NCBI RefSeq assembly: GCF_018691265.1
Contig: NW_024881313.1
Coordinates: 10,430,501-10,494,500 of the forward strand
DNA length: 64,000 nt
Source of the DNA: Tyto alba
Taxonomy: Eukaryota > Chordata > Aves > Strigiformes > Tytonidae
Direction of reading: 5' to 3'
Below, in pieces: positions 39,703 through 52,574 of the stretch. The notes under the pieces were generated by a model. The model did not search any database, had not been told where the DNA came from, and saw only the letters and a list, made by a program, of their open reading frames with translations. The position numbers were made by a program, and so were the translations under genes. How positions within the stretch are numbered: the first letter of the stretch is position 1; every line of letters begins with the position of its first letter.

Positions 39703-42700
39703 TCCTTGCAAAAGCTCCCTATGCAAATAGGAGGTCTTACCCAAGGACCTTGCCAGGCTATCCATGAGTTATAGTGACTCACGGAAAACAGGCTTTTTGA
39801 TTCCAGTATTGACAAATCCTATTGATTTTTTGATTAAAAATGTCGCTGTGTTTGAATATTTCTGGTCTCAATTCTAAATTCTTTATTATTAGAAACGCTT
39901 GCTTTCAGTTACAAATGTATTTATTTGTCTTTATTGTGGTAGAGAACATTTTGAAGTTATGGTCTGAACACTCCCTTAGGCAAACTAGCAAAGTACAAAT
40001 ATAAAGTACCCAAATATTTTTTTTTTTCCAAATGATATGCTTTTTGAGGCCTGACACATGATTTTTTAATATTAGAGTTGGCAATACCGCTGTTCCAAAT
40101 CAGAAAACACTATTATATAAGAAATAATAACATTGGCATACTCTCAGAAATTTTCTATCCTTCCAGAGAATAGAAGCCTCTTATCTGATCAATAATGTGG
40201 AAAAAAACCCACATTTCCATTAAATGTGAGGGGTTTCTGATTCACAGACCATTTTTTGTTTCTGTTTTGTTTTTGTTTCTGACACAACTGTGTCCTGCTC
40301 CATGACAAGTGTTTCTCATTGCTGTAGGAATAATAATGACAAGAAAAATGTTCCCATAAAAATTACAAATTTGTTGCTATTGTGACCATCTAGTAGTTGC
40401 ATTTCAATTTTGGAAAATAGGTTCTTAACATTATGCTCATAAATAACTTTAGATAAGCCTACTTGAAGGCTTTAGAGTACCTGGAGTACCTGATCTCTGT
40501 AAGACAGCTCTCTTCAAAGTCAGGGCATTTGTTTAGAAGTTGAATGCTTATCTAGTCAGGAAAACTATTTCCAGCATGGGAAATGTAGAGCACAGCGAAG
40601 CAAAGCTCCAGTCAGAATTTGAGGACACAACAACAGACCAATAGATGTAGAGGCAACCCTACTGTGTGCACAGCTTTACTATCCAGTCCTGAGAACTAAT
40701 GTGCACTGGCAGTGACAGCTTCCCATTCTGGACTCAGCTGTGTAATACATGTTCTACTTTCTAGACCACAGATCCTGCCATGGGGTAGATTATACTGTGT
40801 CTTGTACACATGCTACTACTGCTCTATACTCCTGTAAATTGTCCAAGTACAGTCTTAACCAAATCTCAGCCCTTTTGAGAAGGCATCTAAGTGACTCATC
40901 TGTGAATCCAGCAACGTGAAACAACCACAGCTTTCCCTTGAGCTCTCCCACAGGTGTACCTGTACAACAGTTTGGAAGCAAGGCAGGTGTGGGCTTGAGT
41001 GTGGGCTTGAGCTCATATGAAAGAGGTGTTACTGATGTAGTCACAGACTACTGTGCAGCTAGAAGTTACTTAGATCTTAGCAACACATGGCAGTTTGATT
41101 GATGCAAGTTACATCAATTAACTTTAAACATAGTGTCTTCTGTAATTTTGTGTAATTAATTCAAATTTTTTATTTTGCACTTAAAGAAGAGGACATCAAA
41201 GAATGGTAGGTAACTTCAGAGCTCTAGTTTACAAAGATTTACATTGAGATGCCATGTCATCTTTCTGTTTTTAAATTAGCTTAAAGTATCCACTGTGCAG
41301 AGTTTTAACACCAGAAAGAATGAGGTATGAATTTCAAACTAATGTTATTTCTGGTACAAAGCCAAAAGAGGTTACATATTTGCCAGAAAATAACTTTTCT
41401 TATTTAGATAAATAATGCAGAATCATTATGTACTTTTAGATTTCTTGCTAATAATTGAACAATATTCAGGGGTGTCCTTGGTCCCTCTTGTGCACAGGCT
41501 CTAACAAGTGATTTTTTGTTATATTTTTCTTATAAAAAATGAAAGAGCATTTTTTTACTTGCACTTTATTTTGTTTTTAACAGTACTAAGACCCTGAGAG
41601 ATTTAGAAAGCAATTTCCCTAAGAAAATACTTTATTTTAGGGTTACGACTTTATAAAGTTGGAAACAACCTAGAGATATATTTTTGGGAAAGTTCTCAGA
41701 AATTATCTGATACTCGTGTAATTACTCAACAGTGCAAAAAGATTGAATCTATGGAAAAATGCAAGTTTCCACTAGACTTAAAAATGAGAGCTGATGAATA
41801 ACGTTCCATAAATGATTTGTCAACTTTATATCAACTTGCAGTATTTTACCCCAACTGGCCACTGGTTTTTCGCAGGCACAAATAGCTACTCCAGAAGAGC
41901 AGGCTGGTGGAGGATATGCCGTGCAGCCTCTTCCTACCTTGAAAGATGGAGGCTTTTATAGATTGCTCGCACTGGCACTACAGCACTATCCAACTGCAAC
42001 TTGCAAACAAAGATATGTGACGTGTATGAATGCACAAGCAAGCATTAATGCTGATAGAAACCGCTAGATCTATATCTTTCTTTGCTGACACGTGAGTTTG
42101 AAACAATATGACATAGTCCTCCCTCAGCCTAAATAGCTCACTGAGCTTGACAAGGACTCTAATAGAAGACGAGCAGTTCTGCACCGTAAGGCTTTTGATG
42201 GAAAACATAGAAGTACTGCTCTGTCTGACCACTCTCTGAACATGCTAGAAAAATTACAGATTGTCAGAATTAAGTGCCATATTGTTCACATGAAAACAAA
42301 GCAAATGCAATGAAAATTTTTAGTGATAGGCACAGGTTTAGTTAAGACCATTTTGCCAGTGCCTTGCAACTATACATTAATAATACTTTGTTCCAACCAC
42401 TGCTTGTGCATAAAGAAAGAAGATTATTTTCGTAGGCCAAAATTCAATAAGTTCTTTCATAAATGGCTTTTCTTCTCTATAAGCCATGCAGGATAAAGAA
42501 CTGTTTGTGTTAAAGAAATGGCTGTAAAAGCCAGACTGAATTAGGACACATATATTGAAAGCTCATGGACACTGGCGTTTGGAGCCCTTTGATTACATCA
42601 GTGACAGAAACATTCTTTAAGTCTTGTGGTTATGAGAAGAAGTTGGAAAATATGACCTAGCATAACTATTACTATTTCTGTCTTGGTCTGTTGGCAGCTA

Positions 42701-44047
42701 GGAAACAATTATTCTGAGAACTGTGAATTATCCCATTTTCACTTTGCAAAATAAAAACAGTGCAAAAGGAAAACTATACATTGTGATAAATGCATTTGAA
42801 TTTTCCAATTTCTTAATTTTTCTACTCCTTGATCTAAAATTTATTTTCTTCTGTAAATCATTTTTGGCCTTCCCATACTTCCTTCTAGGCTTATCTTATA
42901 TAGTTTTATTTCTGGTTTATGAGTTATTTACGTAATGTTAATTATTTTAAATTCAAATGTCATATGTTTTGTTTCTAATCTTTAACTTAAGGGTTTAATA
43001 ATAATCCTTTGTTAAAAAGGAATTAGGCTTTTGAATATTTTTAAGTCACACAAGTGTTTTTAGTAAAATCCAGGGCTTGCCTTAGTTGCGAGAGAAGCTG
43101 CCAGTTTTTACTGCCATACTAATAATCCCAAATAGGAAAATTTGTAATAAATGCATCCTTTTAGATGAGTGCTGTGTGTCCTTGAGATGTCTGGTTATGT
43201 AACTTAGACATTTAGGAACTGTAATAGAATAGGATACATCAGTAGCAAAGCAGAAGTCTGGCTCTGATATTGAAAAAATAGAGGTTTGTGTGCTCCGTAA
43301 TGGAGAAGAAACAATAGGCCACATTATTATTTTTGTATACTGTTCTTAATCCAGATGTTTACTGCTCTAAAGGTTGTTTGCCTCCTAATGCTTTTTGTAT
43401 TGATGCTTGATTATATCTCACCTGCAATCTTTTGTTCCAGCTAACCAGAGTTGATAGTGGGAACTGCAAATATTTTGCCATCATAATCATCATCATAAAT
43501 CATAGGCCATAAAATCTGCTTTGTGTTTAGAGGAATCAGCTTTTTTATTGACTGTCTTCCATAATTAATAGCACTTTACTTTGTAAATCAAATTAGCCCA
43601 CTTTTTCTATAAAGATTTAGTGTGAGATCATTTTTTAAAACACTAAATGACCTTGACAAAAACAAAGGATCAATAACATGTTGATTAGCAGTTTGTTTTC
43701 TGTAATATTGGATGTTTCCCTTGTCGTTAGTTTTTCCTGTTGCAGGACTTGTAGAGGTTGAAGGTCATTGATACCTCCTGGTAATGCTGTTTTCCATAAG
43801 TAGTTGATTCTCCTCTTGTCTAACACTGATGGATTCACTTAGGCATCTGTGTAGATCTTGCTAAAGTGTCTTTTAATGTACATTTTTTTAATTACAAGAT
43901 TCTGGGGCTGCTTGTCCGCTATTTTGCCACAAATAAATACAATTTTGTTTTTAATGGGAGAGAATTTAGGTTCTGACTGTTCCCTGAGGTTTACTTCAGT
44001 GTTGCCATGGTTAAAAACTGCCAATCTCTAGAAAAACATGTGCTATG
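39703..44047. other. AT-rich noncoding stretch
   Basis: No gene or named repeat was seen. There is a 12-base direct duplication TGTGGGCTTGAG at 40988-40999 and 41000-41011. A hAT-like start CAGGGGTGTCC near 41469 has no matching right end. A block at 43470-43620 has a conserved-noncoding look (see findings). Confidence 0.5.
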
Positions 44048-44160
44048 ATGGTAAGAGCAACAGACTTTGAGGTGTAGATTTGTCTTTCTTAAGAACTGAC
44101 TTTCCAGGTGTTATTAATTCTTCTATGTCTTAATTCCTCATTTATAAATAAAAACAATAC
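44048..44160 (+). mobile_element. MIR-like (CORE-SINE) fragment
   Basis: GGTAAGAGCAACAGACTTTG recalls the MIR tRNA-head motif GGTTAAGAGCACGGACTCTGGAG. The later GTCTTAATTCCTCATTTATAA, followed by ATAAAAACAATAC, recalls the CORE motif GCCTCAGTTTCCTCATCTGTAAAATGGGGATAATA. Order and spacing are right for an ancient, strongly diverged copy. The middle section is not alignable by eye. Confidence 0.45.
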
Positions 44161-44755
44161 AATTGCTATATGTAAGGGAGGTCAAGGTGCATTCATATTG
44201 TAACGGCCTCAGTTAAAATGGTGATTAAGGGAAATAGGAAACTGTAAGATACGTAAATATCAAAGGTAGACTTAAGTACCTACTCTAGTTAATGAGAGAC
44301 TAGCAATTCTGTCCAGGAGGAAATGGCAATCCTGAGACATTTGTTCCTGTCTCAAGCAGATGTTAAGCATCCATAAATTTCATTGAATGATAAAATTTAA
44401 AAAGCAGATCTAGAATATTCCTGACATTTTTCAGTAAAGTTCTTAGGCTCTTAATGTCAATGTTAAATTCAATAAAACTTCCTCAGGCTGTGTTCTCCCA
44501 TGTTGTTTTCAAAAGTGTTCGGTATATGCCTGTAGTGGGAGCTCTAGGACATCAGAGGTGTTTACAGGGCCTCTGACCCTACCAACACAGAACACAGTGC
44601 CTTTCCCAACTCCTATACAAACATCATCTTCACTCACACAAGGATGAACACAGAAGGCCCAGCCCGGTTTCTTCTCTCTGGCTGATCAGTATTGATGTTT
44701 TTTAGTGGAATATACACGGGCCCTTACCCTCTTGATTCATAATTCTTCTCAGAGT
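44161..44755. other. Noncoding stretch
   Basis: No gene or named repeat was recognised. The last ~200 bases (44540-44740) are GC-richer and immediately precede the CR1. Confidence 0.45.
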
Positions 44756-45212
44756 CACAGAGCTGTCAGATATTATCCTGAACTGCAGATCTCTCACATG
44801 TCCATGCCCAGATCCTAGGGGCAGCTGTAAGCCAATCAGGTTGCTCAGTCTGGCCTTGAAAGTCTGAGAGGATGGAGACTACACAACCTCTCTATTTGTT
44901 GTGCAGACTTTTCTGGTGCCTTCACGCCTTCTGGTGCCTTCACGTGTCTTTGGTGAAAAAAAATTCCTACGTTCTATCAGATCCTCTCTTATTTTAGTTT
45001 ATGCCCTCTGCTTCTTTCTACCACCATACACTATTGTGAAGAACCTGGCTTAGTCCTGTAGGCACCAGCAGGCTGTTACTTGTTCCCCCCAAAACTGCCT
45101 CTTCTCCAGGTTGAAACAAGACCAGCTCCCTCAGCCTGTCCTCATAGGACAAATGCACCAGCCCTGACCAGCTTGATGGCCTCTGCTGGACATGCTGAAC
45201 TTGTTCTCCTCT
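44756..45212 (-). mobile_element. CR1 LINE fragment, older and diverged
   Basis: On the + strand it reads as a reversed CR1 3' part: CCTAGGGGCAG, AATCAGGTTGCTCAG, TCTGGCCTTGAAAGTCTGAG, AGGATGGAGACTACACAACC, TTGGTGAAAAAAAATTCCTA, CTTCTCCAGGTTGAAACAAG, CTCCCTCAGCCTGTCCTCAT and CTTGATGGCCTCTGCTGGAC. These follow the order of the CR1 3' UTR and ORF2 C-terminus in antisense. Frameshifts and substitutions leave no useful open frame. It is more diverged than the copies near 25 and 58.5 kb. Both ends are approximate. Confidence 0.85.
44911..44944. repeat. 18-bp tandem duplication inside the CR1
   Basis: TTCTGGTGCCTTCACG occurs at 44911-44926 and again at 44929-44944, an 18-bp period. CR1 normally has this block once, so it is a local duplication after insertion. 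Confidence 0.8.
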
Positions 45213-46504
45213 AATGGTATTATTGTCTGTGCTCTGTACTTCACTGATGAGGTGGTGTGGTTCCTCTGCCTGGCGTTACTCCTTACCAGGTCTTTATGGT
45301 TGTGTTGATTAGCCTTCAGTCAGATAACCTAAAACAGAACTCCTTATGCCAGAAGCCCATGGTCAACTGAACTTGACACATAGTGTCCTAGAGCGAATAT
45401 GAGGCCAGGACATTGCATTACATTCAGCAGAGGCCATAATGCCAAAGGAAACCATGCTAAAAGTCATACTCCCAGCTGTGAAAACTTCTTTACTTACTTG
45501 AAAACAAAAGCCTGCCACATGACCTGCATAAGCACCTTTTTCTCAATTACACGACATGAACTTGGGAATTTCTTTCAAAAGAGGAATATTAGGAAAATTT
45601 AAGAAATCTATCAAGCTCAACAGCTGTCTGCCTGCTCCTAAGTGCTGAATATCTCAAAGGAGTTGTAGTTTAGGTGCTTTTGTCTCATTTTCCTCCATGG
45701 TTAAATTTCGTAGCCTGACTACGTCTCCCAAGGTTCCTTAAGGCTGTCAGGAGGCATTGTGTGAGTCTAGCTGGAGGGGTGACTGTCCTGCCAACACCTA
45801 GGGCACCTGCCCTCAGAGTACACTGCTTGTCTCATAGAATAAATTCCACTCTCACATTCTCTAAGCACAGCAAAGAAAAACAGGAGCATCTTGAAGCTGG
45901 GCTCCCAGCGAGGTCTTTGCACTAGGAAAAGTCTATTTACCTCAACTTTAAAACTGTTTCTTTCCATCAGGAGGATTTGTTGCCACTGCTTCTGATAATT
46001 GTTAGCACTTGTAATGCTTCTGTTCTGTTGATGCCATGGTGCTTTATGTACGTTGGTGAGACTGATCATTTTCTCTTTTATCTGTAACACAAAACTTCTA
46101 CTCTTCTATTCATCAACCAAGAATGGTGATCAGCTCTGAAAATTCAATCGTTGACTTAAACTCTTAACTATGGGTAACTTTGGGTATCTTGTTACACCTC
46201 ATCAGCAAAGCTCAGAAAAGAGCTTGCTTTCCTGAATCCCAGCATTGGGGGTAAAACATTCAGCTTTAGACCCAAGAGACAGCAGGAACAGATGAGTGAA
46301 GAAATAAGAGAATGTTTATATAGAGCTCATTTTCTTAACATAATCACATTTAAAAATATCCAAATTGATTTTTTTTTTTTTTATTTGCTCTCTGGCTAAA
46401 ACCAAAGGAAAAAAAAAGTTTTACAAACATACGCATTATACAAAATAAAGAACACTGCTAAGATCTGACTTTCAAGAGTGCATTAGATTAATGCTTTGAA
46501 AGAT
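45213..46504. other. Noncoding stretch
   Basis: A 107-codon minus-strand open frame (46090 down to 45767) lies in moderately GC-rich sequence but resembles no protein I know. The block 45700-46100 may be an old unclassified repeat. No gene is called. Confidence 0.45.
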
Positions 46505-46578
46505 CAAGAGTCAGATCCTGATCTCACTGAAGTTGCTGTGAATTTTACTCTTGAATTAGCAAGGTCAGATTTCATTCT
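46505..46578. repeat. Ancient amniote repeat (GATCCTGATCTCACTGAAGT type)
   Basis: AGAGTCAGATCCTGATCTCA followed by CTGAAGTTGCTGTGAATTTT and then AGCAAGGTCAGATTTCATTC matches the order of a partly palindromic amniote repeat with core CTCACTGAAGTCAATGGGAATTTTGCCATTGACTTCAG...CAGGATTTCAC. It is a diverged but clear copy. No formal family name is claimed. Confidence 0.55.
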
Positions 46579-49500
46579 AGATACAAGATGTTAGGGTATA
46601 AGTTCCCTTACCAGATATTAGGATATGAGAGTATTACAAATGCCTAAAATAATTATCGAATTATGTAGTTTGTGAAGAGCATTTAGTTTCTGCACAAAAC
46701 TGTTGTTAAATAGCAGTGAGATAAGGATACAAAACTGAACACAGAAGCTATCATTATTTCAAATAAATACCTAAAGGTTTTAGTTTCTTTAACAGCATTT
46801 ACGTTTCAGCATTTTTTAATGTTACAGGAGATTAAAACAATATTGATTGGAAAGAGCCTATAATATGCTACATCAAAGCCAAACCTCATTTTATGTATAT
46901 TCTCTTTCTAGTACTTTCTTGTAAGCATATTATGTAAACTGAAAGTGTACAGCCTACACAGGCTAATCCAAAGTTTTAATTATGATTATATATTTTTATG
47001 TGCAAAATATTTATACTGAAAAAAGTTATTTCTTGCAGTGTAACGTAATGTCTTTGTCAGAGAGATGTAAGAAAACATTACTACCAAAGTTTTCATCTCA
47101 TAAAAATTGGAAGAGTGGTAAATAATAATTAAGAAAGGTCAATAACAGTTTTCTGCATGAATTGATCTATGTATGTTTTTAAAGTAGTTAAATGGAGGAT
47201 CAAGCATCTGGAAATCACAAATGTAAATTGTGTGTGGGGAATGAAGAACTTTATTTTAGAGAACACTGACTCTAGAAAGGATTAGTCATGCCTGGTAATG
47301 AGCTGAGCAGGAGCTTTTGAGGGTGATTCTGTGGCCTGGAGAGCAGATGCGATTTTTGGCTTTGTGAGCAGGGGAATGAGGCTTGTATGTAGGAAGGTGA
47401 TTCTTTAAACTTTATGTCGTGTTTATGAGACCTTTGGTGTGATGTTGTATTCAATTTTAGTGTCCAGTCTTTAAAAAGAACATGGAGAATTGAAATGGCT
47501 TCTGAAAAATCTGCAAATATTTTAAAAAGTTAGGAAAAAGACATCAAGCAGTTGAGTCATAATCATTCATCACAAAAAGGAGAAGATTGTTATGAGATGA
47601 TCATAGCAAGTATCTGCATGAGAGGTCATTTAATGGCAAAAGATTGGTTGAGTAGATTAAGGTATTACAAGGCACAGAAGCTGCAAATAGGTAGATTTGA
47701 TGTAGGAATGAAGTCTAGAAATGCTCATTAGTAGGCATAATGAACTGTTGAAAGAATTGTCTCGTAAGTCATTGCTGCTACAGTTCCCTGAGAACAAACG
47801 TAACAAGGTGAACAGGATCCCACAATAAGAATACCAAAAGCAAACAAATACCCTCTCTTAGAATATCAGTCACATCACTGGTTGTATACAGTGATGTGAA
47901 CCCCCAAGTCCTATAGAAAAATAGAGGAGAGATTTATTTGAAATTTACTTCTTGCATACCAAAAGAGAAAGGACAAGAACCATTTTCATTAAGTATTTTG
48001 GAAGAACACCTTTTCTGATGCTTTTTCAGGTGCTCCATTCTGTGGCTTTGATTTCTTTGACTGGTCTTTTCACCAGACCTCATAGTCTGCCAAAGATTAG
48101 TGACATTCAGAAGACTTTAAAGCTCCATTTTTAAGGTGTATAAGCATTATTTCACACAATGTTAATAGCTGTTTTCAAAGTGACATGTACGTAGGAACTT
48201 AAGTTCTATTGATTTTCATTACAGTGCTGTGTGCAGTGATCTAAAAAACCTCACAAAATCAGGTGAATTGCTGTAGGAATAGAACAAAGTTGTTAGAGAG
48301 AACATCACGGGGGAACTCTGGGTGCTCTCTAGCTGTCACCTAGTGGTGATCCCTGTACCAACAGCAGCTCACCAGAGACTAAAGCTGCATTTGGGAATTT
48401 CCAGTGTCATAAAGTTTCATTTGTCCTTCCACACAGCATTGCTGTTTGGACTTAACCTTGGAATTTAGATGATCCATTTTAAGGATCAATTCCTTAATCT
48501 TTATTTTGGACTCTGTCAACTCACCTTTTGGTTTGAAGGCTGTCACTCACCTAAATGTGGTTGCAATCTGGATAGTCAATTCTGAAATAAAAAAAAAAAA
48601 AAAAGGTTACCTATTATAGAAACTATTGCTCTACAAACCACGTGCCTGAATAGAGCCATAGCCCCCATTTCTTTTACTGTTTCATTCTTCCTAATAATTC
48701 TTGAATTAGAGAAAAGAACCTGTGGTAGTGTGGCAGTTGTGGCTGTGACTCTTACGTATATTTGTGTAACCCTTCTGAGGGCTGAGTATTAGGCTGTAGA
48801 TAAAATACAGCACATTCCCCAGGAGACAGCAGTCTTCATGTGCATAATTTACAGTATGGATCTAGTCACAGCAACTAGTAAGTGTTTGGTTTTTTAAATA
48901 CCCAGATCATCTAAAGAATAGTTGCTAGTTTGTTTTGGTTTGGGGTTGTTTTTTTTTTTTTTTAGATGTTAAGTGTAAAAGCTGTAAAAGTAATGTTTTG
49001 TTTGTCATGTTATGATGGACCGTATACCTTTTTCAGAAAAAAATGTGTGTAGACAATAAAACGGAGTGCTCAGATCAGAGACTGTAACTCTGCTTGGATG
49101 AGAGCACAGCACAGATTCCGTGATCCAAGAGTACAGCCTTTTAAAACTTCAGTGTTTAAAAATGGGAGAGCTTTCTTGTGTACTCCTAGGTAGAGGGAGG
49201 GAAAATCATTTAGTCCAGCAAACATCTGGTAGCTCAGGAATGAAAAAAAATTACTGATTGGTTCTGACAGCTGCCTGCTTCGCAGCAGTATTTAACCAGA
49301 AATATTTGAAACAGATTGATATGAATAATGAAAGACTGCATGATATATGACAGAAATAAGCTTCACCACAATTTAACTCATTAACAAAGAAGCAATGTTA
49401 CATATATAGGAAAAATCCTTATCTACTGTTTAACTCATTTGTGATATTTCATTTTTAATAACCTGACAACAAATAAAGTTTTTAATAATTTTCTCCATCA

Positions 49501-51903
49501 GGTATTGCAAGTATTTCACTGTGAAATGGGTTGAATGGGATGTCATTGTCCTTTAACTTTAACAAGTGCTGCTGATGGATGTGGTCCATTTAAATGTACA
49601 ACAGAGAGCTGAACTAGATAACGAACTTATTATTACTCTCTGAGGATCACAGGTTAGTCCCAAAGGAGTGCAGTAAGCTAGAGAAAATCCATATCTACTG
49701 GCTAAACAATAGCCAGAAGGCTGACTGGAGATATTGATTTACTTTCTAGGCCATTTAGACCTTAATGGTGGAGAAAAGCTGAAGTGCTGTTTACTTTTCT
49801 GCCAGAATCGACCAAACAACCAGTCCATTTTTTACAGACTTTTGATTGATTTCGCTTAGAGGAATTAGAGGTGATTTATTTTTAAGCTGAAAGCAACTCG
49901 TAAATATCTCCCACTACACAGGTTCCCTGAGAGTAAATGTTAAGTGGAAATACTTACTGAGAAATACTTTGCTGCAAATCAATGTGAGCAGGTAATAGTC
50001 CTCGGTAGGAACGATCAGGTGTGAAACACCTTTTTCAAGAGTGGTCAAGCCTCTGGTTGTACTATGTGAGACACAGTGCTTTTAAAAGTCCCAACTTTTG
50101 CAAATGAGTATGAATCTGATTGCTTGGCTGAATTTGTGCCAACTGTACCCTGCTGACTTAGAAAAGGGCCATGGCTGTCGGAGCGTAAGTGGTGCTCAAG
50201 GTCAGTAGTGAGCAGCTTTAATATTTGATGGATGAAAACAGTAATTTATCACATGACAATTGCCCATGATACTTCATACTCACAGAAAATATCTAGCTGT
50301 AAGGACCAACACAGAGAAAAAGCAAAGATGCTGGAATGAAGTATTTTCAAAATTAGACAAACTTTAAGAAATGCTCCTGACCATACTGCCACATATAGAG
50401 ACACAGCTAAAGAAAAATAATATGTTCATTATTTCCTAGAAATAACCTGTCTGGAAAATGACTTTTATTCAAAGGCTGTAGAAAAGAATTGTAAATGTAA
50501 TAGATGGGTTACCAAAATCATTCTTTGGCATGTTCTTGTGGAACTTACAAAAGTAGAGCTGGTATGTTAATAATATTCCTATGTAGAGATAAAGCCACAA
50601 TTTTATGTTAATTACAAACTCATAGTCTATAATTACTACTTAGGAAAGTTCTGCCGGAACATATTTTTGAAGTCCACTTGCAAAGATAAGACCCTTTTTC
50701 AGAAAGCATTGCATAGTTCTGCCTGAACATAATAGCCTCTGTTGTCTACTGAAAACAGCACTGTTTTCACTAAACAGGCTTGGCCTTTTCCCTCCTCTCC
50801 ACCCCTTTCTCTGAAGGGAGTTAAACTTGGTTGATGTGCTGCTTATATCTTAACACAGAAACATGTACCTGTTACCTGAAAACTATAATTACAGTCAGCT
50901 CTAGGGCTAGCACAAGAATGTGCAAATACGGATCTTTTAAATCTGAAAGTTGTATTTCAAATCCTGTGCATGCCTTATGCCACCTTTCCTACCAGCTAAA
51001 TCATTAATCCTACGCTGAGACATTTGATTCAGCCTCGGCACTATGCTACATAGCTGAAAACTGATGGGAAGAAGAAATATTCCAGTATCTTCCCTTTCTT
51101 TGGCCAAGCCTCTAAACAACAGAAAAATTGCATTACTGTGAGGTAAGACTCATTAGGACTTTGTTATATATTGTACAACGTTAATAATTTCTGCTGCCCC
51201 TTTGTACTTGTAGAGTGATGCAAGACAACTACAGAAAAGCTAAGAATTTCAGCGTATACTTCATTCTAGTTCTTCACTCAACATTAAAATGAAAAATGAC
51301 AGATTACTGTGTGTTCTCAGTAGAAAATCTGAAAAAGTTGGTACATCCTGTTTTTTTTAAAGCATCTCTTTTGTAGTCAGCATGTGAAGCTTTTATTTAA
51401 AAATTTAGTATATGCTATTGTGAAGTCCCAGGCAGAAAATTTTACAGACTTGTTTCTTACATGGTTTCTCTGAACTCTTCTGTTTGTTAAGATTTGGAAA
51501 AGTTCACTTGCCCTTTCTCAAATGTAATGTTATAGAACTATATTTTATGGTTTTTATTACTTTCCTTCAGCCCTAAAAAGTTTATGGCAGAATACATTTT
51601 GAAGACCTGTTTTAGATGCTAGGCTTATATAATTTAATATACTCTTTAAGATTATTATTTTTGAAAGAAAGCCAAGCCTGCAAACTAAATTCTGTGAGCT
51701 TTATACAACTACAAGTGTCAGTGGAAGTGTTACGTTCAGTTCTCATGTAACTACAGTGAACTCTGTGAAGCAGCACTTTATGTGCTGATAACTTGTATTT
51801 CCTTACTGATATGTTCACAGTTCACAAAAAGGTATGCATGTGTGTTAACAAAAGATGTGAAGCTGATATCTTCTGTATGTCAAATAACCTGTCTATATAT
51901 ATT
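46579..51903. other. AT-rich noncoding stretch
   Basis: No gene or named repeat was seen. A 16-A tract lies at 48589-48604 beside a possible 31-nt minus-strand exon (see findings). The block 49440-49620 is complex, non-repetitive sequence of conserved-noncoding character. Confidence 0.5.
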
Positions 51904-51961
51904 AAAAAAAAAAAAAAACAAAAAAACAAAAAACCAAAACCAAAAACAAACAAAAAAAAAA
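51904..51961. repeat. A-rich low-complexity tract with C interruptions
   Basis: Runs of A are interrupted by single or double C (AAAACAAAAAAC, CCAAAACC). Two lysine/asparagine-rich open frames crossing it are compositional artefacts. Confidence 0.95.
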
Positions 51962-52164
51962 CTTTGCCAGTTTAATATAGGGTTTGTCTGTTTTGTCTTT
52001 TTCTTGCTACTTTTTGAGTTCAATATATAGAATGATTGAACTGGAACAAATGATAGGGTAGATATATTTTAACTTTCATTTAAGAGTGCCTTAATTTGGT
52101 TTAGTTTAGATCAGTAAGAGAATTATTCACTAACCTGAAATTATTAAGTTATATACTGAAATAG

Positions 52165-52240
52165 AGTCCCAATTCTGCAAGCACTGAAGTGCTTCATTTT
52201 ATCTGTATATATGAGTAGTTCCTTTGATTTCCATTTCTTA
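52165..52240. repeat. Ancient amniote repeat (TTCTGCAAGCACT...ATGAGTAGT type)
   Basis: CCCAATTCTGCAAGCACTGA, AGTGCTTCATTTTATCTGTA, then ATATGAGTAGTTCCTTTGAT and TTCC follow the order of the half-palindromic amniote repeat whose core I recall as TTCTGCAAGCACTTAAGC, GTGCTTAACTTTATG, ATGAGTAGTCCCATTGACTT. A good match over about 70 bases; the second palindromic half is not clearly preserved. Confidence 0.6.
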
Positions 52241-52517
52241 GTTTAATAGCATACACCAAACAATCTGTACTTGTTTGTTTAAGTTTGGAAAACCTGCTAA
52301 ACTGGTGCAATTTTCAAGTCAACCACTCTTTGGAATTCTGCAAATTTGAACAAATCAGATCAATGCCTCCAAATGACAGTATCCTCATTGACTATGTTTG
52401 ATTTCTTTATCAAGTTTAAGTCCTAAAGTATTACTGACTTCAAAGCTAAGAATGATTGCTTCCATTTGTCTCAGGATCTGAAAAGCAGTAAGGCTGAGGT
52501 TCAAAGAAATCTAAATT

Positions 52518-52542
52518 GGGGGGCGGGGGGGTAGGGGTGGGG
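52518..52542 (+). other. G-quadruplex-capable G-rich motif
   Basis: Runs of six, seven, four and four G are separated by C, TA and T, an ideal short-loop G-quadruplex pattern. A T-rich run (52547-52574) follows immediately. Confidence 0.85.
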
Positions 52543-52546
52543 TGTT

Positions 52547-52574
52547 ATTTTGTTTTGTTTTTTTTTTTTTTTTT
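52547..52574. repeat. T-rich tract
   Basis: TTTTGTTTTG followed by T17, directly downstream of the G-rich motif. Confidence 0.9.

Noticed and set aside
41469..41500. hAT-type transposon start CAGGGGTGTCC
   Set aside because: No matching inverted right end or 8-bp duplication could be found within the following kilobase.
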